The position numbers and the translations under genes are program-made. This document shows, piece by piece, positions 39,863 through 47,180 of a stretch of DNA of 64,000 bases; position 1 is the stretch's first letter, and each line of letters opens with the position of its first letter. The DNA lies in NCBI RefSeq assembly GCF_900141835.1, contig NZ_FQZD01000012.1, positions 1 through 64,000 of the forward strand, read 5' to 3'. The notes beneath the pieces are model-generated. The model saw only the letters and a list, made by a program, of their open reading frames with translations. It was not told where the DNA came from and made no database searches. Source of the stretch: Propionispora hippei DSM 15287 (GTDB lineage: Bacteria; Bacillota; Negativicutes; Propionisporales; Propionisporaceae).

Positions 39863-40350
39863 ACGAAAGGATAGAGAAAATAATGCAGGATTATCCGCAG
39901 ATGGTGATGGAACGGACTTGTTTAGAAAATCAGATATTGAATTTTAAAGGCATCACCGGAACCGAAATGATAGAGTCCATGTATTTTACGCAGCCGGAGG
40001 GTGAGCGAGTTCAGGCTAGTGGCGTTTCTGATAAGACTGCCCGTATTGCCATAACATACAAGAACAAAATGGAACGTATCAATTGTGAGTGGCGGGAACA
40101 TTTAGAGAAGAAACATTCTATCCTTGCGGAGGAACTGATCTTTTTCGAGTCAGCTGTTCTTTCCTTGAGCGGCATTCTCCCTGATTTTATTTCCGATATG
40201 GTCATCGAAGGCCTTACATGGGATGACCTAGCTGACAAATACCATGTCAGCCGGACGATGGTGGCAAAGTATCGCAAGAAGGCAATCCATGAACTGGAAA
40301 TTCTGTACGCCATTCACGACCAGGAAATGGCAGAATATATTTTGAGGTGA
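39859..40350 (+). CDS. Phage late-regulator-like protein (ArpU/DUF1492-type, sigma-r4-like HTH)
   Basis: A 163-residue, mostly helical protein whose C-terminal HTH (TWDDLADKYHVSRTMVAKYRKKAIHEL) resembles sigma-70 region 4, as in ArpU/RinA/DUF1492 proteins that activate phage late genes. A promoter with tandem repeats at 41586-41639, directly before the HNH/terminase region, is a possible target. It overlaps the SNF2 gene by 4 bases, so it is expressed with the replication genes. Confidence 0.75.
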   Translation: MNERIEKIMQDYPQMVMERTCLENQILNFKGITGTEMIESMYFTQPEGERVQASGVSDKTARIAITYKNKMERINCEWREHLEKKHSILAEELIFFESAVLSLSGILPDFISDMVIEGLTWDDLADKYHVSRTMVAKYRKKAIHELEILYAIHDQEMAEYILR

Positions 40351-40355
40351 ATGTG

Positions 40356-40721
40356 ATGTGTAAAAGAGGAGATATTTATTTCGTGGATTTCGGAAAGAAC
40401 ATAGATACAAGAAAACAGTGCGGAATCCGTCCTGTGGTTGTGGTCAGCAATAATAAGGCAAATGCCTATTCTCCTGTTATCACCGTTGTGCCGCTCACTT
40501 CCAAAATCCACAAGAAACGGTTTCTGCCAACCCATGTGTATATTCCCGTATCTGCCGGATGCGGAATGAGACGTGGAAGCCTGGCTCTTGCTGAACAGGT
40601 GGAAGCCATTGACAAGGACCGCCTTCTTGAGAAAAAGGGGTATATTGCTAGCGATGTTATTATGGGGAAAATCACAAAGGCAATACAGATACAGATCGGA
40701 GCATACGAAGAATATAACTGA
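40356..40721 (+). CDS. PemK/MazF-family toxin
   Basis: 121 residues from ATG 40356. The MazF fold is clear: KRGDIYFVDFGKN, GIRPVVVVSNNKANAYSPVITVVPLTSK, and HVYIPVSAG...SLALAEQ. MazF proteins are ribosome-independent mRNA interferases. No antitoxin precedes it: the upstream gene is the late regulator. The next gene downstream (40839) is a ribbon-helix-helix protein with its own promoter, so an unusual antitoxin pairing is possible. Without an antitoxin it could be a phage host-takeover factor. Confidence 0.85.
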   Translation: MCKRGDIYFVDFGKNIDTRKQCGIRPVVVVSNNKANAYSPVITVVPLTSKIHKKRFLPTHVYIPVSAGCGMRRGSLALAEQVEAIDKDRLLEKKGYIASDVIMGKITKAIQIQIGAYEEYN

Positions 40722-40757
40722 TTGAATTTTAGCAGTAAAAGATTTTTTGTTTTACCA

Positions 40758-40820
40758 TTGACACTCTAACGGCAGTATGGTACATTTATCTCAAGATAAG
40801 TCTACCGGATATATGGTACA
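40758..40820 (+). promoter_or_regulatory. Promoter with paired TATGGTACA repeats
   Basis: TTGACA (40758-40763), a 17-base spacer and TACATT (40781-40786) form a promoter for the ribbon-helix-helix gene. TATGGTACA occurs at 40776-40784, over the -10, and again at 40812-40820, 36 bases downstream. Such paired repeats around a promoter suit autoregulation by the encoded protein. Confidence 0.65.
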
Positions 40821-40838
40821 AAAATATGGAGGTGTAAT

Positions 40839-41558
40839 ATGGGAAGACAAAATTATATGACGATTACCGTAGCGGACACAATTCAGGATATGTTTAACGA
40901 GTTTGTGACAATCAAGGGGATTACAAAAACGGCAGCACTTAATGATGTAGTAGAAATGTATATGCTGGCTAAAGACGAAGAATTGTATTTGAACCTCAAA
41001 AAAAAGTACTTAAATGTTGAGGGGGTGAAGAACATGATTGCTGATCGAGATAGTAAGATTGATGATTCAATACCAGAGTACTTGTTTATGAAGCTGGGAA
41101 TATCCACAACAAATGAAGGCGATGAACTTGATGGAGAAGAAACAGTTAGGGTTTATATGAACGATGAAAAGATCAGAGGCTTTACTTGGTTTTCTACACA
41201 GTCTTTGTTTTATGGGATGAGTCAGGATCGAGTGAAGCATTACAACAATCAGATTGCGGCTGGGAAAAAGGTGAAAATCCTTTTTGCAGTCAACAACGAA
41301 AATTTCGATAATGACATCGCATTTAGCGCTGATGTTCTGGAAGTGTTTTCTGCCAAGCTTCCGGTGGAATGTCCTGAAGAAGGGCTTCCGGTTGAATTTG
41401 ATGGTGAAAAGGCGCGCATTTGGATTAAACTTGTTAACATTCAAGATGAAACAAAAATTAATGCGAGCATGATGCAAATAACAAGTACTGGAAGAGATTT
41501 AAAACAGACCATATCAAATTCTCAGTATCATTTTGGATATGTGTCATTCAAAGAATAA
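40839..41558 (+). CDS. Ribbon-helix-helix-like phage protein with unknown C-terminal domain
   Basis: 239 residues. The N-terminus (MTITVADTIQDMFNEF, KGITKTAALNDVVEMYML) resembles ribbon-helix-helix proteins of phages, and a long helix follows. The C-terminal ~140 residues form an alternating strand/helix domain I cannot assign (WFSTQSLFYGMSQDRVKHY, KVKILFAVNNE). It has its own promoter with repeats, so it may repress itself or the neighbouring MazF-type gene. Confidence 0.7.
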   Translation: MGRQNYMTITVADTIQDMFNEFVTIKGITKTAALNDVVEMYMLAKDEELYLNLKKKYLNVEGVKNMIADRDSKIDDSIPEYLFMKLGISTTNEGDELDGEETVRVYMNDEKIRGFTWFSTQSLFYGMSQDRVKHYNNQIAAGKKVKILFAVNNENFDNDIAFSADVLEVFSAKLPVECPEEGLPVEFDGEKARIWIKLVNIQDETKINASMMQITSTGRDLKQTISNSQYHFGYVSFKE

Positions 41559-41585
41559 GAGTATATTTCGCTAAATGGTTTACTG

Positions 41586-41639
41586 AAGGTGTACTAAAGG
41601 TGTACTGCTTTTTCATTTCGACCGCGCTATACTTATAAT
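41586..41639 (+). promoter_or_regulatory. Candidate activator-dependent late promoter
   Basis: aaggtgtact occurs at 41586-41595 and again at 41597-41606, an 11-base period that puts both on one face of the helix. Two overlapping -10 candidates follow (TATACT 41628-41633 and TATAAT 41634-41639) but no -35. That layout fits a promoter that needs an upstream activator, for which the 39859 protein is the obvious candidate. Confidence 0.5.
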
Positions 41640-41656
41640 TGCCAGGAAAGCATACA

Positions 41657-41685
41657 GAGTCTGGGTTCTCCCCCAGGCTCTTTTT
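41657..41685 (+). terminator. Terminator before the HNH gene
   Basis: gagtctggg (41657-41665) and cccaggctc (41672-41680) form a 9-bp stem with a G-U pair, followed by ttttt. It lies just after the late-promoter candidate, so it is either the end of the upstream unit or an attenuator in the late leader. Confidence 0.7.
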
Positions 41686-41746
41686 CTTTGGCCGGATGCG
41701 TATTTCATCCTTTCACGCATCCGTACATAAGAAGGGAGAAATAATT

Positions 41747-42106
41747 ATGCCGAAACGTCCTAACACCCCGTGCAAGCATCCCTGTTGTGCAAGACTTATT
41801 CCTTATGGTTCGCAGTACTGTGAGGAACACGCACCGATGCATCGTCAAGATGCGAAAGGCACAAAGGAAAAAGGATATAATAGTCGCTGGCGTGCGGTAA
41901 GAGCAAGGTTCTTAAAAGCACATCCATTGTGCGCAAAGTGCCTTGAGAACGGGCGACTTGAGAAAGCCACGGTGGTGGATCACATTGTTCCCCATCGAGG
42001 CGACCGCAAACTATTCTGGGATGAAAGCAACTGGCAAGCGCTTTGCAAGTCGTGTCACGATACAAAAACAATGACCGAGGACCGGTACCAGGAATTCAAG
42101 TACTAA
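41747..42106 (+). CDS. HNH endonuclease of the packaging module
   Basis: 119 residues from ATG 41747 (AGAAGGGAGAAATA before it). HNH pattern: a zinc cluster CKHPCC and CEEHAP, then CAKCLENG, DHIVPHRGDR and NWQALCKSCHDTK. Phage HNH proteins next to cos sites cooperate with terminase in cutting cos. Upstream start ATG 41639 lies before the terminator and is rejected. Confidence 0.88.
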   Translation: MPKRPNTPCKHPCCARLIPYGSQYCEEHAPMHRQDAKGTKEKGYNSRWRAVRARFLKAHPLCAKCLENGRLEKATVVDHIVPHRGDRKLFWDESNWQALCKSCHDTKTMTEDRYQEFKY

Positions 42107-42200
42107 CCCCCAGGGGCGGTCTGAATCTCTGTGAGCCGCCAGCGCCAAGACCGCCGCCCCCCTTCGCGTGAAAAATCGCAGAATTAACAAGGGGGGATAC
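42107..42200. other. Candidate cos region
   Basis: Directly after the HNH stop a GC-rich segment (ggggcggtc at 42113-42121, gaccgccgcccccc at 42149-42162) forms an imperfect inverted repeat, followed by aaggggggataccc (42189-42202). Cos sites of HNH-type Bacillota phages lie at this position and are GC-rich. No cut site can be read from sequence alone. The rest of the gap to 42390 holds only the terminator-like stem at 42309. Confidence 0.5.
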
Positions 42201-42308
42201 CCCAAAAGCCTTAGAATACCCTCGTAAATTCATAGGAAATAGCGAAAGTGACCTGAAATAAAGGTTTTCCCCTTTTATCTTCCTCGCCGCTTTCGTCAAA
42301 TTATTACC

Positions 42309-42358
42309 CAAAAGACTGTAAAATACTTGCTCAAACGCAGGGTTTCACGGTCTTTTTT
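42309..42358 (+). terminator. Terminator-like long-loop stem
   Basis: aaaagactgt (near 42310-42319) and acggtctttt (near 42347-42356) form a 10-bp stem with one G-U pair around a loop of about 27 bases, followed by a T run. It may end a transcript coming through the HNH gene. Confidence 0.5.
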
Positions 42359-42390
42359 TATACAAAATTTTAGCGAAAGGATGTGAAGCA

Positions 42391-42873
42391 ATGACGGATT
42401 TCCAAACAAAGCAAATACGAGAACTGCGCATGAGAGGCGTCGGATACCGGGCCATTGCTTCGGTGGTCGGGCTTTCCCGTGATGTAGTTCGCAACTACTG
42501 CAAAAGTCACAGCCTATATGGCTATGCCACGGAGTTTACCATGAATATGAAAGAACAGATGCAGCAGGGCAAAGCCTGTCTGTGCTGCGGCAAAGATATC
42601 AAGCAACCAAATACGGGTCGGAAGCGTAAGTTTTGCTCGGACAAATGCAGACGGGAATGGTGGGCAGCCCACCCAGATGTCGTGCAGAAAAAGGAAACGG
42701 CATTCTATAAAAAGGCTTGTATCTACTGCGGTAAACCCTTCACCGTTTACGGAAACAAGAACAGAAAATATTGCAGCTACGAATGTTATGTACATGACAG
42801 ATTCTGGCGAGCGGAAGAGGGCAGAGAGACTTATGTAAGTCCTGCCCGGTGTGAGGAGGTAAATTATGAGTGA
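42391..42873 (+). CDS. HTH protein with two zinc-finger-like cysteine clusters
   Basis: 160 residues. The N-terminus is an HTH of sigma/resolvase type (QIRELRMRGVGYRAIASVVG, SRDVVRNYCKS), often annotated as sigma-70-like in phages. Two treble-clef-like clusters follow: CLCCGKDI...FCSDKCRREWW and CIYCGKPF...YCSYECYVHDRFW. The second duplicates the first. It may bind DNA or assist packaging. It overlaps the methyltransferase gene by 8 bases. Confidence 0.75.
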   Translation: MTDFQTKQIRELRMRGVGYRAIASVVGLSRDVVRNYCKSHSLYGYATEFTMNMKEQMQQGKACLCCGKDIKQPNTGRKRKFCSDKCRREWWAAHPDVVQKKETAFYKKACIYCGKPFTVYGNKNRKYCSYECYVHDRFWRAEEGRETYVSPARCEEVNYE

Positions 42874-44134
42874 AATGAATTGGCAATCACTGTCGGTGGA
42901 TATTCTCCATCCGGCTGCATACAATCCCCGCAAGAAACTGAAGGCGGGAGATAAGGAATACGAAAAAATCAAAAATTCCATTTTGGAGTTCGGATATGTG
43001 GAACCCATAATCGTCAATTACGATATGACGGTCATTGGCGGCCACCAAAGGCTGACAGTCTTGAAAGATCTGGGATATAGCGAGGTGCAGTCTGTTGTCG
43101 TGCATATCGAGGATGAGAACAAGGTCAAGGCTCTTAACATTGCCCTCAATAAAATCACGGGAGCCTGGAACGAGCAGCTTCTTGCTGATCTTATCGTAGA
43201 TTTGCAGACAGCAAACTTTAATGTGGATTTGACAGGCTTTGAGCTGCCTGAAATCGACCAGTTGTTTTCCAAGGTCCATAACAAGGAAATCAAGGAGGAT
43301 GACTTCGATGTAGAAGCGGCTTTGAAAAAGCCTACCGTGACAAAGAGTGGTGACATTTGGCTTCTTGGAAAGCACCGACTCATCTGCGGCGATTCTACCT
43401 TGCCGGCAACCTACTCTGCTCTGATGGATGGTAGAAAAGCAAACCTTGTGGTTACCGACCCACCATACAACGTAAATGTTGAGGAAACAGCCGGAAAAAT
43501 TAAAAACGATAATATGCCCGATGCAGACTTTTATAAATTTCTCTTTTCAGCCTTCGTCAATATGGAGCAGAACATGGAGAATGACGCATCCATCTACATA
43601 TTCCATGCAGATACCCAGGGGCTCAATTTCCGCAAATCATTTACCGATGCCGGTTTCTATCTTTCCGGATGCTGCATTTGGAAGAAAAATGCATTGGTTC
43701 TTGGACGGTCCCCATACCAGTGGCAGCATGAGCCCTGTTTGTTTGGATGGAAGAGAGGCGGCAAGCATCAGTGGTATTCCGACCGAAAGCAGACTACCAT
43801 ATGGGAATATGACAGACCGAAGGCCTCAAAAGAGCATCCGACGATGAAGCCCGTGGCTTTGATGGCTTATCCTATTCAAAACTCATGCATGAGCAATTGT
43901 ATCGTGCTTGACCCCTTCCTTGGCAGCGGCTCTACGATGATCGCCTGCGAGCAGACGGGACGTATCTGCTACGGCATTGAGTTGGATGAGAAGTTTGCGG
44001 ATGTTATTGTTAACCGCTTTGTGGAACAGACCGGAAACAGTGAAAGTGTGTTTTTACTGCGTGATGGATCTCAAATCCCTTATGATAAGGTTCCACGCCC
44101 GGCAGCGGACACAACAGAAAATATAGAAATATGA
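42866..44134 (+). CDS. ParB-domain/N6-adenine DNA methyltransferase fusion
   Basis: 422 residues. The N-terminal ParB/Srx-like domain (LHPAAYNPRKKL; TVIGGHQRLTVLKDLG) is followed by a methyltransferase with motif IV TDPPYN (N6-adenine type) and motif I DPFLGSGST near residue 348. Such fusions are common in Bacillota phages and may protect phage DNA from host restriction or mark it. Good ribosome site GAGGAGGTAAATT. Confidence 0.88.
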   Translation: MSEMNWQSLSVDILHPAAYNPRKKLKAGDKEYEKIKNSILEFGYVEPIIVNYDMTVIGGHQRLTVLKDLGYSEVQSVVVHIEDENKVKALNIALNKITGAWNEQLLADLIVDLQTANFNVDLTGFELPEIDQLFSKVHNKEIKEDDFDVEAALKKPTVTKSGDIWLLGKHRLICGDSTLPATYSALMDGRKANLVVTDPPYNVNVEETAGKIKNDNMPDADFYKFLFSAFVNMEQNMENDASIYIFHADTQGLNFRKSFTDAGFYLSGCCIWKKNALVLGRSPYQWQHEPCLFGWKRGGKHQWYSDRKQTTIWEYDRPKASKEHPTMKPVALMAYPIQNSCMSNCIVLDPFLGSGSTMIACEQTGRICYGIELDEKFADVIVNRFVEQTGNSESVFLLRDGSQIPYDKVPRPAADTTENIEI

Positions 44135-44152
44135 GGTCTGGATTGTCTTGAC

Positions 44153-44186
44153 TTATGTGCCTTTCAGAGTGATGTATGTAGTACCA
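44153..44186 (+). promoter_or_regulatory. Repeated 34-base upstream element, copy 1
   Basis: Starts TTATGTGCCTTTCAGAGTGA and ends gtagtacca. A nearly identical block is found at 45375-45408. It lies 23 bases before the ATG of the next gene and immediately before its ribosome site. It is probably an operator, promoter or RNA element shared by the two genes. Confidence 0.65.
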
Positions 44187-44208
44187 AAAAATAAAGGAGG
44201 TTCAGCAC

Positions 44209-44982
44209 ATGATTATCAAGACAAATACGGATAACCGAAAAGCACTGGTCAAGGCAATCAGCGAGTTCACGGGCGAGGAGCAAAGCTACCTCGGCCTGCC
44301 AAGCTATGCATATCGAGTCGGCGAATTCATCATTGACCGCGACGGTGGGATAACCTGTGAAACCGATGATGGTTATAAGAAGTTGAAAGAGCATTTAATA
44401 GAACTTGGCTATCTTGAGTCTGAAGTTGAAGAATTGAATATCAGCATTCCCGCCGACGGAATGGATATGAACGCCCTTCGCAACCTGGTCTTTATGCTTC
44501 ACAGCAAGCAATACCTTTTGAACCGGGTGGTGGGGCGCAACAGTTTTTCTGTCAGCGAGGACTTGATTAAAGCGCTTGAAACGAACCTGCCCGAAACTAA
44601 AGAAGCGTTACTCGCTCTCTGTGGGGCGGACAGCTATGAAGCAACAATCCATGGCATGACTTTTGACGAGGAGACGGTTACCTTCGCATTTCCTTTTTCG
44701 GACAACCCCGACAAGAACAGAGCTTATGCGGAACTGGCAGCCTTCATGGTGGCACAGGCAAGGGAGGCCAAGCGGGTAAGCGCTAAGGAACAGAAACCTG
44801 AAAACGAAAAATACTACCTTCGCAGTTGGCTTCTGCGTTTGGGACTTGCGGGCGAAGGCGGCAAGGCTTCAAGAAAAGCGCTTCTTACGGGCCTCAAGGG
44901 CCACACAGCCTTCAGAACTACCGCCGATGAGGAGAAGCATAAAGCTCGTCTGCTTGCGGAAAAGGCGCGCATGCAGGAATAG
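44209..44982 (+). CDS. Phage 'virulence protein'-like, shares a C-terminal module with the amidoligase
   Basis: 257 residues with no catalytic domain I can name. The N-terminal two thirds looks compact and alpha/beta (ALVKAISEFTGEEQSYLG, YRVGEFIIDRDGGI, GMDMNALRNLVFMLHSKQ). The C-terminal module (residues 199-236) matches residues 257-294 of the amidoligase at 19 of 38 positions: NEKYYLRSWLLRLGL here against NEKYAFRCWMLRLGL there. Such proteins are named 'virulence protein' in databases without functional proof. Upstream is the shared 34-base element. AAAGGAGGTTC lies well before the ATG. Confidence 0.72.
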   Translation: MIIKTNTDNRKALVKAISEFTGEEQSYLGLPSYAYRVGEFIIDRDGGITCETDDGYKKLKEHLIELGYLESEVEELNISIPADGMDMNALRNLVFMLHSKQYLLNRVVGRNSFSVSEDLIKALETNLPETKEALLALCGADSYEATIHGMTFDEETVTFAFPFSDNPDKNRAYAELAAFMVAQAREAKRVSAKEQKPENEKYYLRSWLLRLGLAGEGGKASRKALLTGLKGHTAFRTTADEEKHKARLLAEKARMQE

Positions 44983-44994
44983 GAGGATTCAATA

Positions 44995-45306
44995 ATGAAA
45001 GCACTTTTCGGAAGAAAAATGGTCGATATCGAAGAACTAAGGGATGCAACCAGAAAGGCTAAAAAAGAAGGATTTGTTGGATCGGCTTATAAGGTTACTA
45101 AAGAGGTCGCACTTAGTGACATCGATTTTAAAGAATTTACAAAGGACTTTCTTAAGGACCAGCCTTGGATTGATAAAGCCGATGGCGGTTCAAATCCAAG
45201 CGGTGAAATCCGGTGTATTAGAGTGCTCAACCTTCAAACGGGAGCGAGTATTTTGGTAAACAGCGAGGGTTACAATTATCCGCGGTATACAGCAATAGAA
45301 GAATAA
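44995..45306 (+). CDS. Small protein between the virulence-like protein and amidoligase
   Basis: 103 residues, 12 bases after the previous gene. It opens ALFGRKMVDIEELRDATRKA and ends in a strand-rich half (IRCIRVLNLQTGASILVNSEG). I do not recognise a domain with certainty; it may be a partner or substrate of the cassette. The 140-base gap that follows contains the second copy of the 34-base element. Confidence 0.65.
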   Translation: MKALFGRKMVDIEELRDATRKAKKEGFVGSAYKVTKEVALSDIDFKEFTKDFLKDQPWIDKADGGSNPSGEIRCIRVLNLQTGASILVNSEGYNYPRYTAIEE

Positions 45307-45374
45307 GAGAAGCAAACTGCATACGGTTTTCAGCCTGAAAAATAGTTGTGTTTATTCAAAAATAGTACTGGATA

Positions 45375-45408
45375 TTATGTGCTTTTAGAGTGATATATAG
45401 TACTACCA
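45375..45408 (+). promoter_or_regulatory. Repeated 34-base upstream element, copy 2
   Basis: TTATGTGCTTTTAGAGTGAT aligns with copy 1 at 44153 with a one-base gap, and both finish with tagta(cta)cca. It lies 38 bases before the amidoligase ATG, slightly further than copy 1 from its own gene. Confidence 0.65.
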
Positions 45409-45446
45409 GAAGGAAAGAAACACACATTTTGAAAGGGTGAAAACAG

Positions 45447-46340
45447 ATGAAAACGCAGAATTTCGGGATTGAAATCGAAATGACAGGCATCACGAGAGAG
45501 CAAGCGGCCAAGGTTATAGCAGTCTACTTCCAAACAGGCGAAACCAATTACGTTGGCGGCACCTACCGCACCTACGAAGCCAAAGACACCAAGGGCAGAG
45601 CATGGAAAGCCATGTACGACTCAAGCATTGTTGCCGAGAAGAAGGTCGGCGGTTCAATAACCTCCGCAGGCGATGAATACAAGACCGAGGTGGTCAGCCC
45701 CATCTTGACCTACGATGACATTGCGGATTTACAGGAACTGGTCAGACAGCTTCGGCACAAGGGCGCGATTGTGAACACCTCCTGCGGAATCCATGTTCAT
45801 GTCGGGGCAGAGAGATTCACACCGCAGACCATCCGGAATATCGTCAACATCATCGCAAGCAAGGAGGACATCCTTTACAAAGCCCTTCAGATAGACCCAA
45901 GACGCCTTCGTTACTGCAAAAAGACCAACGAGGAACTGCTTGAAACCATCAACCGCAGGAAGCCCCAGACAATGGCGCAGCTTGCGGACATCTGGTACGC
46001 AGAAGACCCTTATGGCAGAGACCGCCATTACAACAACACCCGCTATCACGGCTTGAACCTCCATGCCACCTTTACCAAAGGCACGGTCGAGTTCAGACTT
46101 TTCAACTCCACCACCCACGCAGGAGAGATTAGAGCCTACATACAGTTCTGCCTGGCGGTTTGCCACCAAGCCTTGAAACAGAAGAAGGCTTCCGCAAGAA
46201 GAACGGTCACCGATAACGAAAAGTACGCCTTCCGATGCTGGATGCTCCGCTTGGGACTTATCGGGGGCGAGTTCAAGACCTGCAGATTGCACTTCCTCAA
46301 GCACCTTGAAGGCAACTCGGCTTGGAGACAGGTTGCTTGA
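45447..46340 (+). CDS. Amidoligase family protein
   Basis: 297 residues, Amidoligase_2 family: GIEIEMTGI at the start, EVVSPILTYDDI, SCGIHVHVGAERF (metal/nucleotide-binding His), NTRYHGLNLHATF and TVEFRLFNSTTHAGE. These enzymes resemble glutamine synthetase and gamma-glutamylcysteine ligase and are predicted to link amino or amine groups to glutamate or another carboxylate, in a peptide-bond-making reaction with ATP. The substrate is unknown. The last 41 residues form the module shared with the virulence-like protein. It probably acts with the gamma-glutamylcyclotransferase downstream. Confidence 0.88.
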   Translation: MKTQNFGIEIEMTGITREQAAKVIAVYFQTGETNYVGGTYRTYEAKDTKGRAWKAMYDSSIVAEKKVGGSITSAGDEYKTEVVSPILTYDDIADLQELVRQLRHKGAIVNTSCGIHVHVGAERFTPQTIRNIVNIIASKEDILYKALQIDPRRLRYCKKTNEELLETINRRKPQTMAQLADIWYAEDPYGRDRHYNNTRYHGLNLHATFTKGTVEFRLFNSTTHAGEIRAYIQFCLAVCHQALKQKKASARRTVTDNEKYAFRCWMLRLGLIGGEFKTCRLHFLKHLEGNSAWRQVA

Positions 46341-46362
46341 AGGAATTAGCCACAGGCACACC

Positions 46363-46386
46363 AAGGGCGGCGCGACCGCCCTTTAG
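46363..46386 (+). other. Hairpin between amidoligase and cyclotransferase genes
   Basis: aagggcgg-cgcga-ccgccctt is an 8-bp perfect stem with a 5-base loop followed by only three T's. It may be a weak terminator or processing site that sets relative expression. Confidence 0.6.
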
Positions 46387-46429
46387 GTGGTGAAAGGAAA
46401 AATGACTTTCGGAAAGGGTGGATTGAATC

Positions 46430-46888
46430 ATGAAAACAAAACTCTACATCGCATACGGCAGCAATATGGATATACGCCAGATGGCTTTCCGCTGTCCAAC
46501 GGCGAAACTCATATGCACATCGGAAGTGGATGGCTACCGGCTGCTCTTTAGGGGTTCGCAGACAGGGGCTTACGCCACTATTGAAAAGGCGAATGGCTAC
46601 AAGGTTCCGGTTATCGTCTGGGAAATCGGCGAGACAGATGAAATGAACCTTGACCGCTATGAGGGTTTTCCAGCATTTTATTACAAGAAAGACCTGACCG
46701 TTTCTGTAAATGGCAAGTTGGAAAAAGCCATGGCCTACATCATGGATGAACGCAGATCCCTTGGCGAGCCCAGCTACCGATACTACAAGGTGATCGAGGA
46801 CGCCTACTCCGAGTTCCACTTGGATATAAACATTCTGGAAAAGGCCCTTGAGGACACCATTGCGGAGGGGGACGGCGATGTTTATTAA
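46430..46888 (+). CDS. Gamma-glutamylcyclotransferase (AIG2-like) family protein
   Basis: 152 residues with the GGCT fold: YIAYGSNMDIRQM at the start (YGSN nucleotide-fold loop) and LDRYEGFPAFYYKK with the family's catalytic glutamate. GGCT enzymes release 5-oxoproline from gamma-glutamyl compounds. Linked amidoligase and cyclotransferase genes suggest that one protein makes and the other removes a gamma-glutamyl link. ATG 46430 follows a GGAAAGGGTGGATT ribosome site. Confidence 0.85.
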   Translation: MKTKLYIAYGSNMDIRQMAFRCPTAKLICTSEVDGYRLLFRGSQTGAYATIEKANGYKVPVIVWEIGETDEMNLDRYEGFPAFYYKKDLTVSVNGKLEKAMAYIMDERRSLGEPSYRYYKVIEDAYSEFHLDINILEKALEDTIAEGDGDVY

Positions 46889-47099
46889 GAGAGAAATAGT
46901 CGAACGTCTACGCAAACAATACCCCGCTGGCACCAGAGTGGAACTTATCCGTATGGAGGATGAACAAGCGCCGCCCATCGGTACTCGAGGCACGGTGGTT
47001 GGTGTGGACGATATTGGAAGCATAATGGTCGCTTGGGATAGCGGCGGCAGCCTGAACGTGGTCTACGGTGAGGATTGTTGTCGAAAGATCGATAAATAA
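46878..47099 (+). CDS. DUF4314 protein
   Basis: 73 residues from ATG 46878, overlapping the cyclotransferase gene by 11 bases. The DUF4314 signature is present: YPAGTRVELIRMEDEQAPPIG and GTRGTVVGVDDIGSIMVAW. It is an SH3-like fold of unknown function, often found beside amidoligase genes in phages and plasmids. Its position suggests a small accessory of the same cassette. Confidence 0.8.
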   Translation: MFIKREIVERLRKQYPAGTRVELIRMEDEQAPPIGTRGTVVGVDDIGSIMVAWDSGGSLNVVYGEDCCRKIDK

Positions 47100-47118
47100 C
47101 GCTGTCCCTATTATCTAG

Positions 47119-47146
47119 AAAAGACTTCTTCGGAGGTCTTTTTTTC
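47119..47146 (+). terminator. Terminator with a UUCG tetraloop before terminase
   Basis: A 9-bp stem (47120-47128 with 47133-47141, one G-U pair) encloses a TTCG loop closed by C-G, the very stable cUUCGg tetraloop. A T run follows. It separates the accessory cassette from the packaging genes. Confidence 0.85.
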
Positions 47147-47180
47147 ATGCCATTAAAGCCAATGAGAGGAGGTGGGACTT

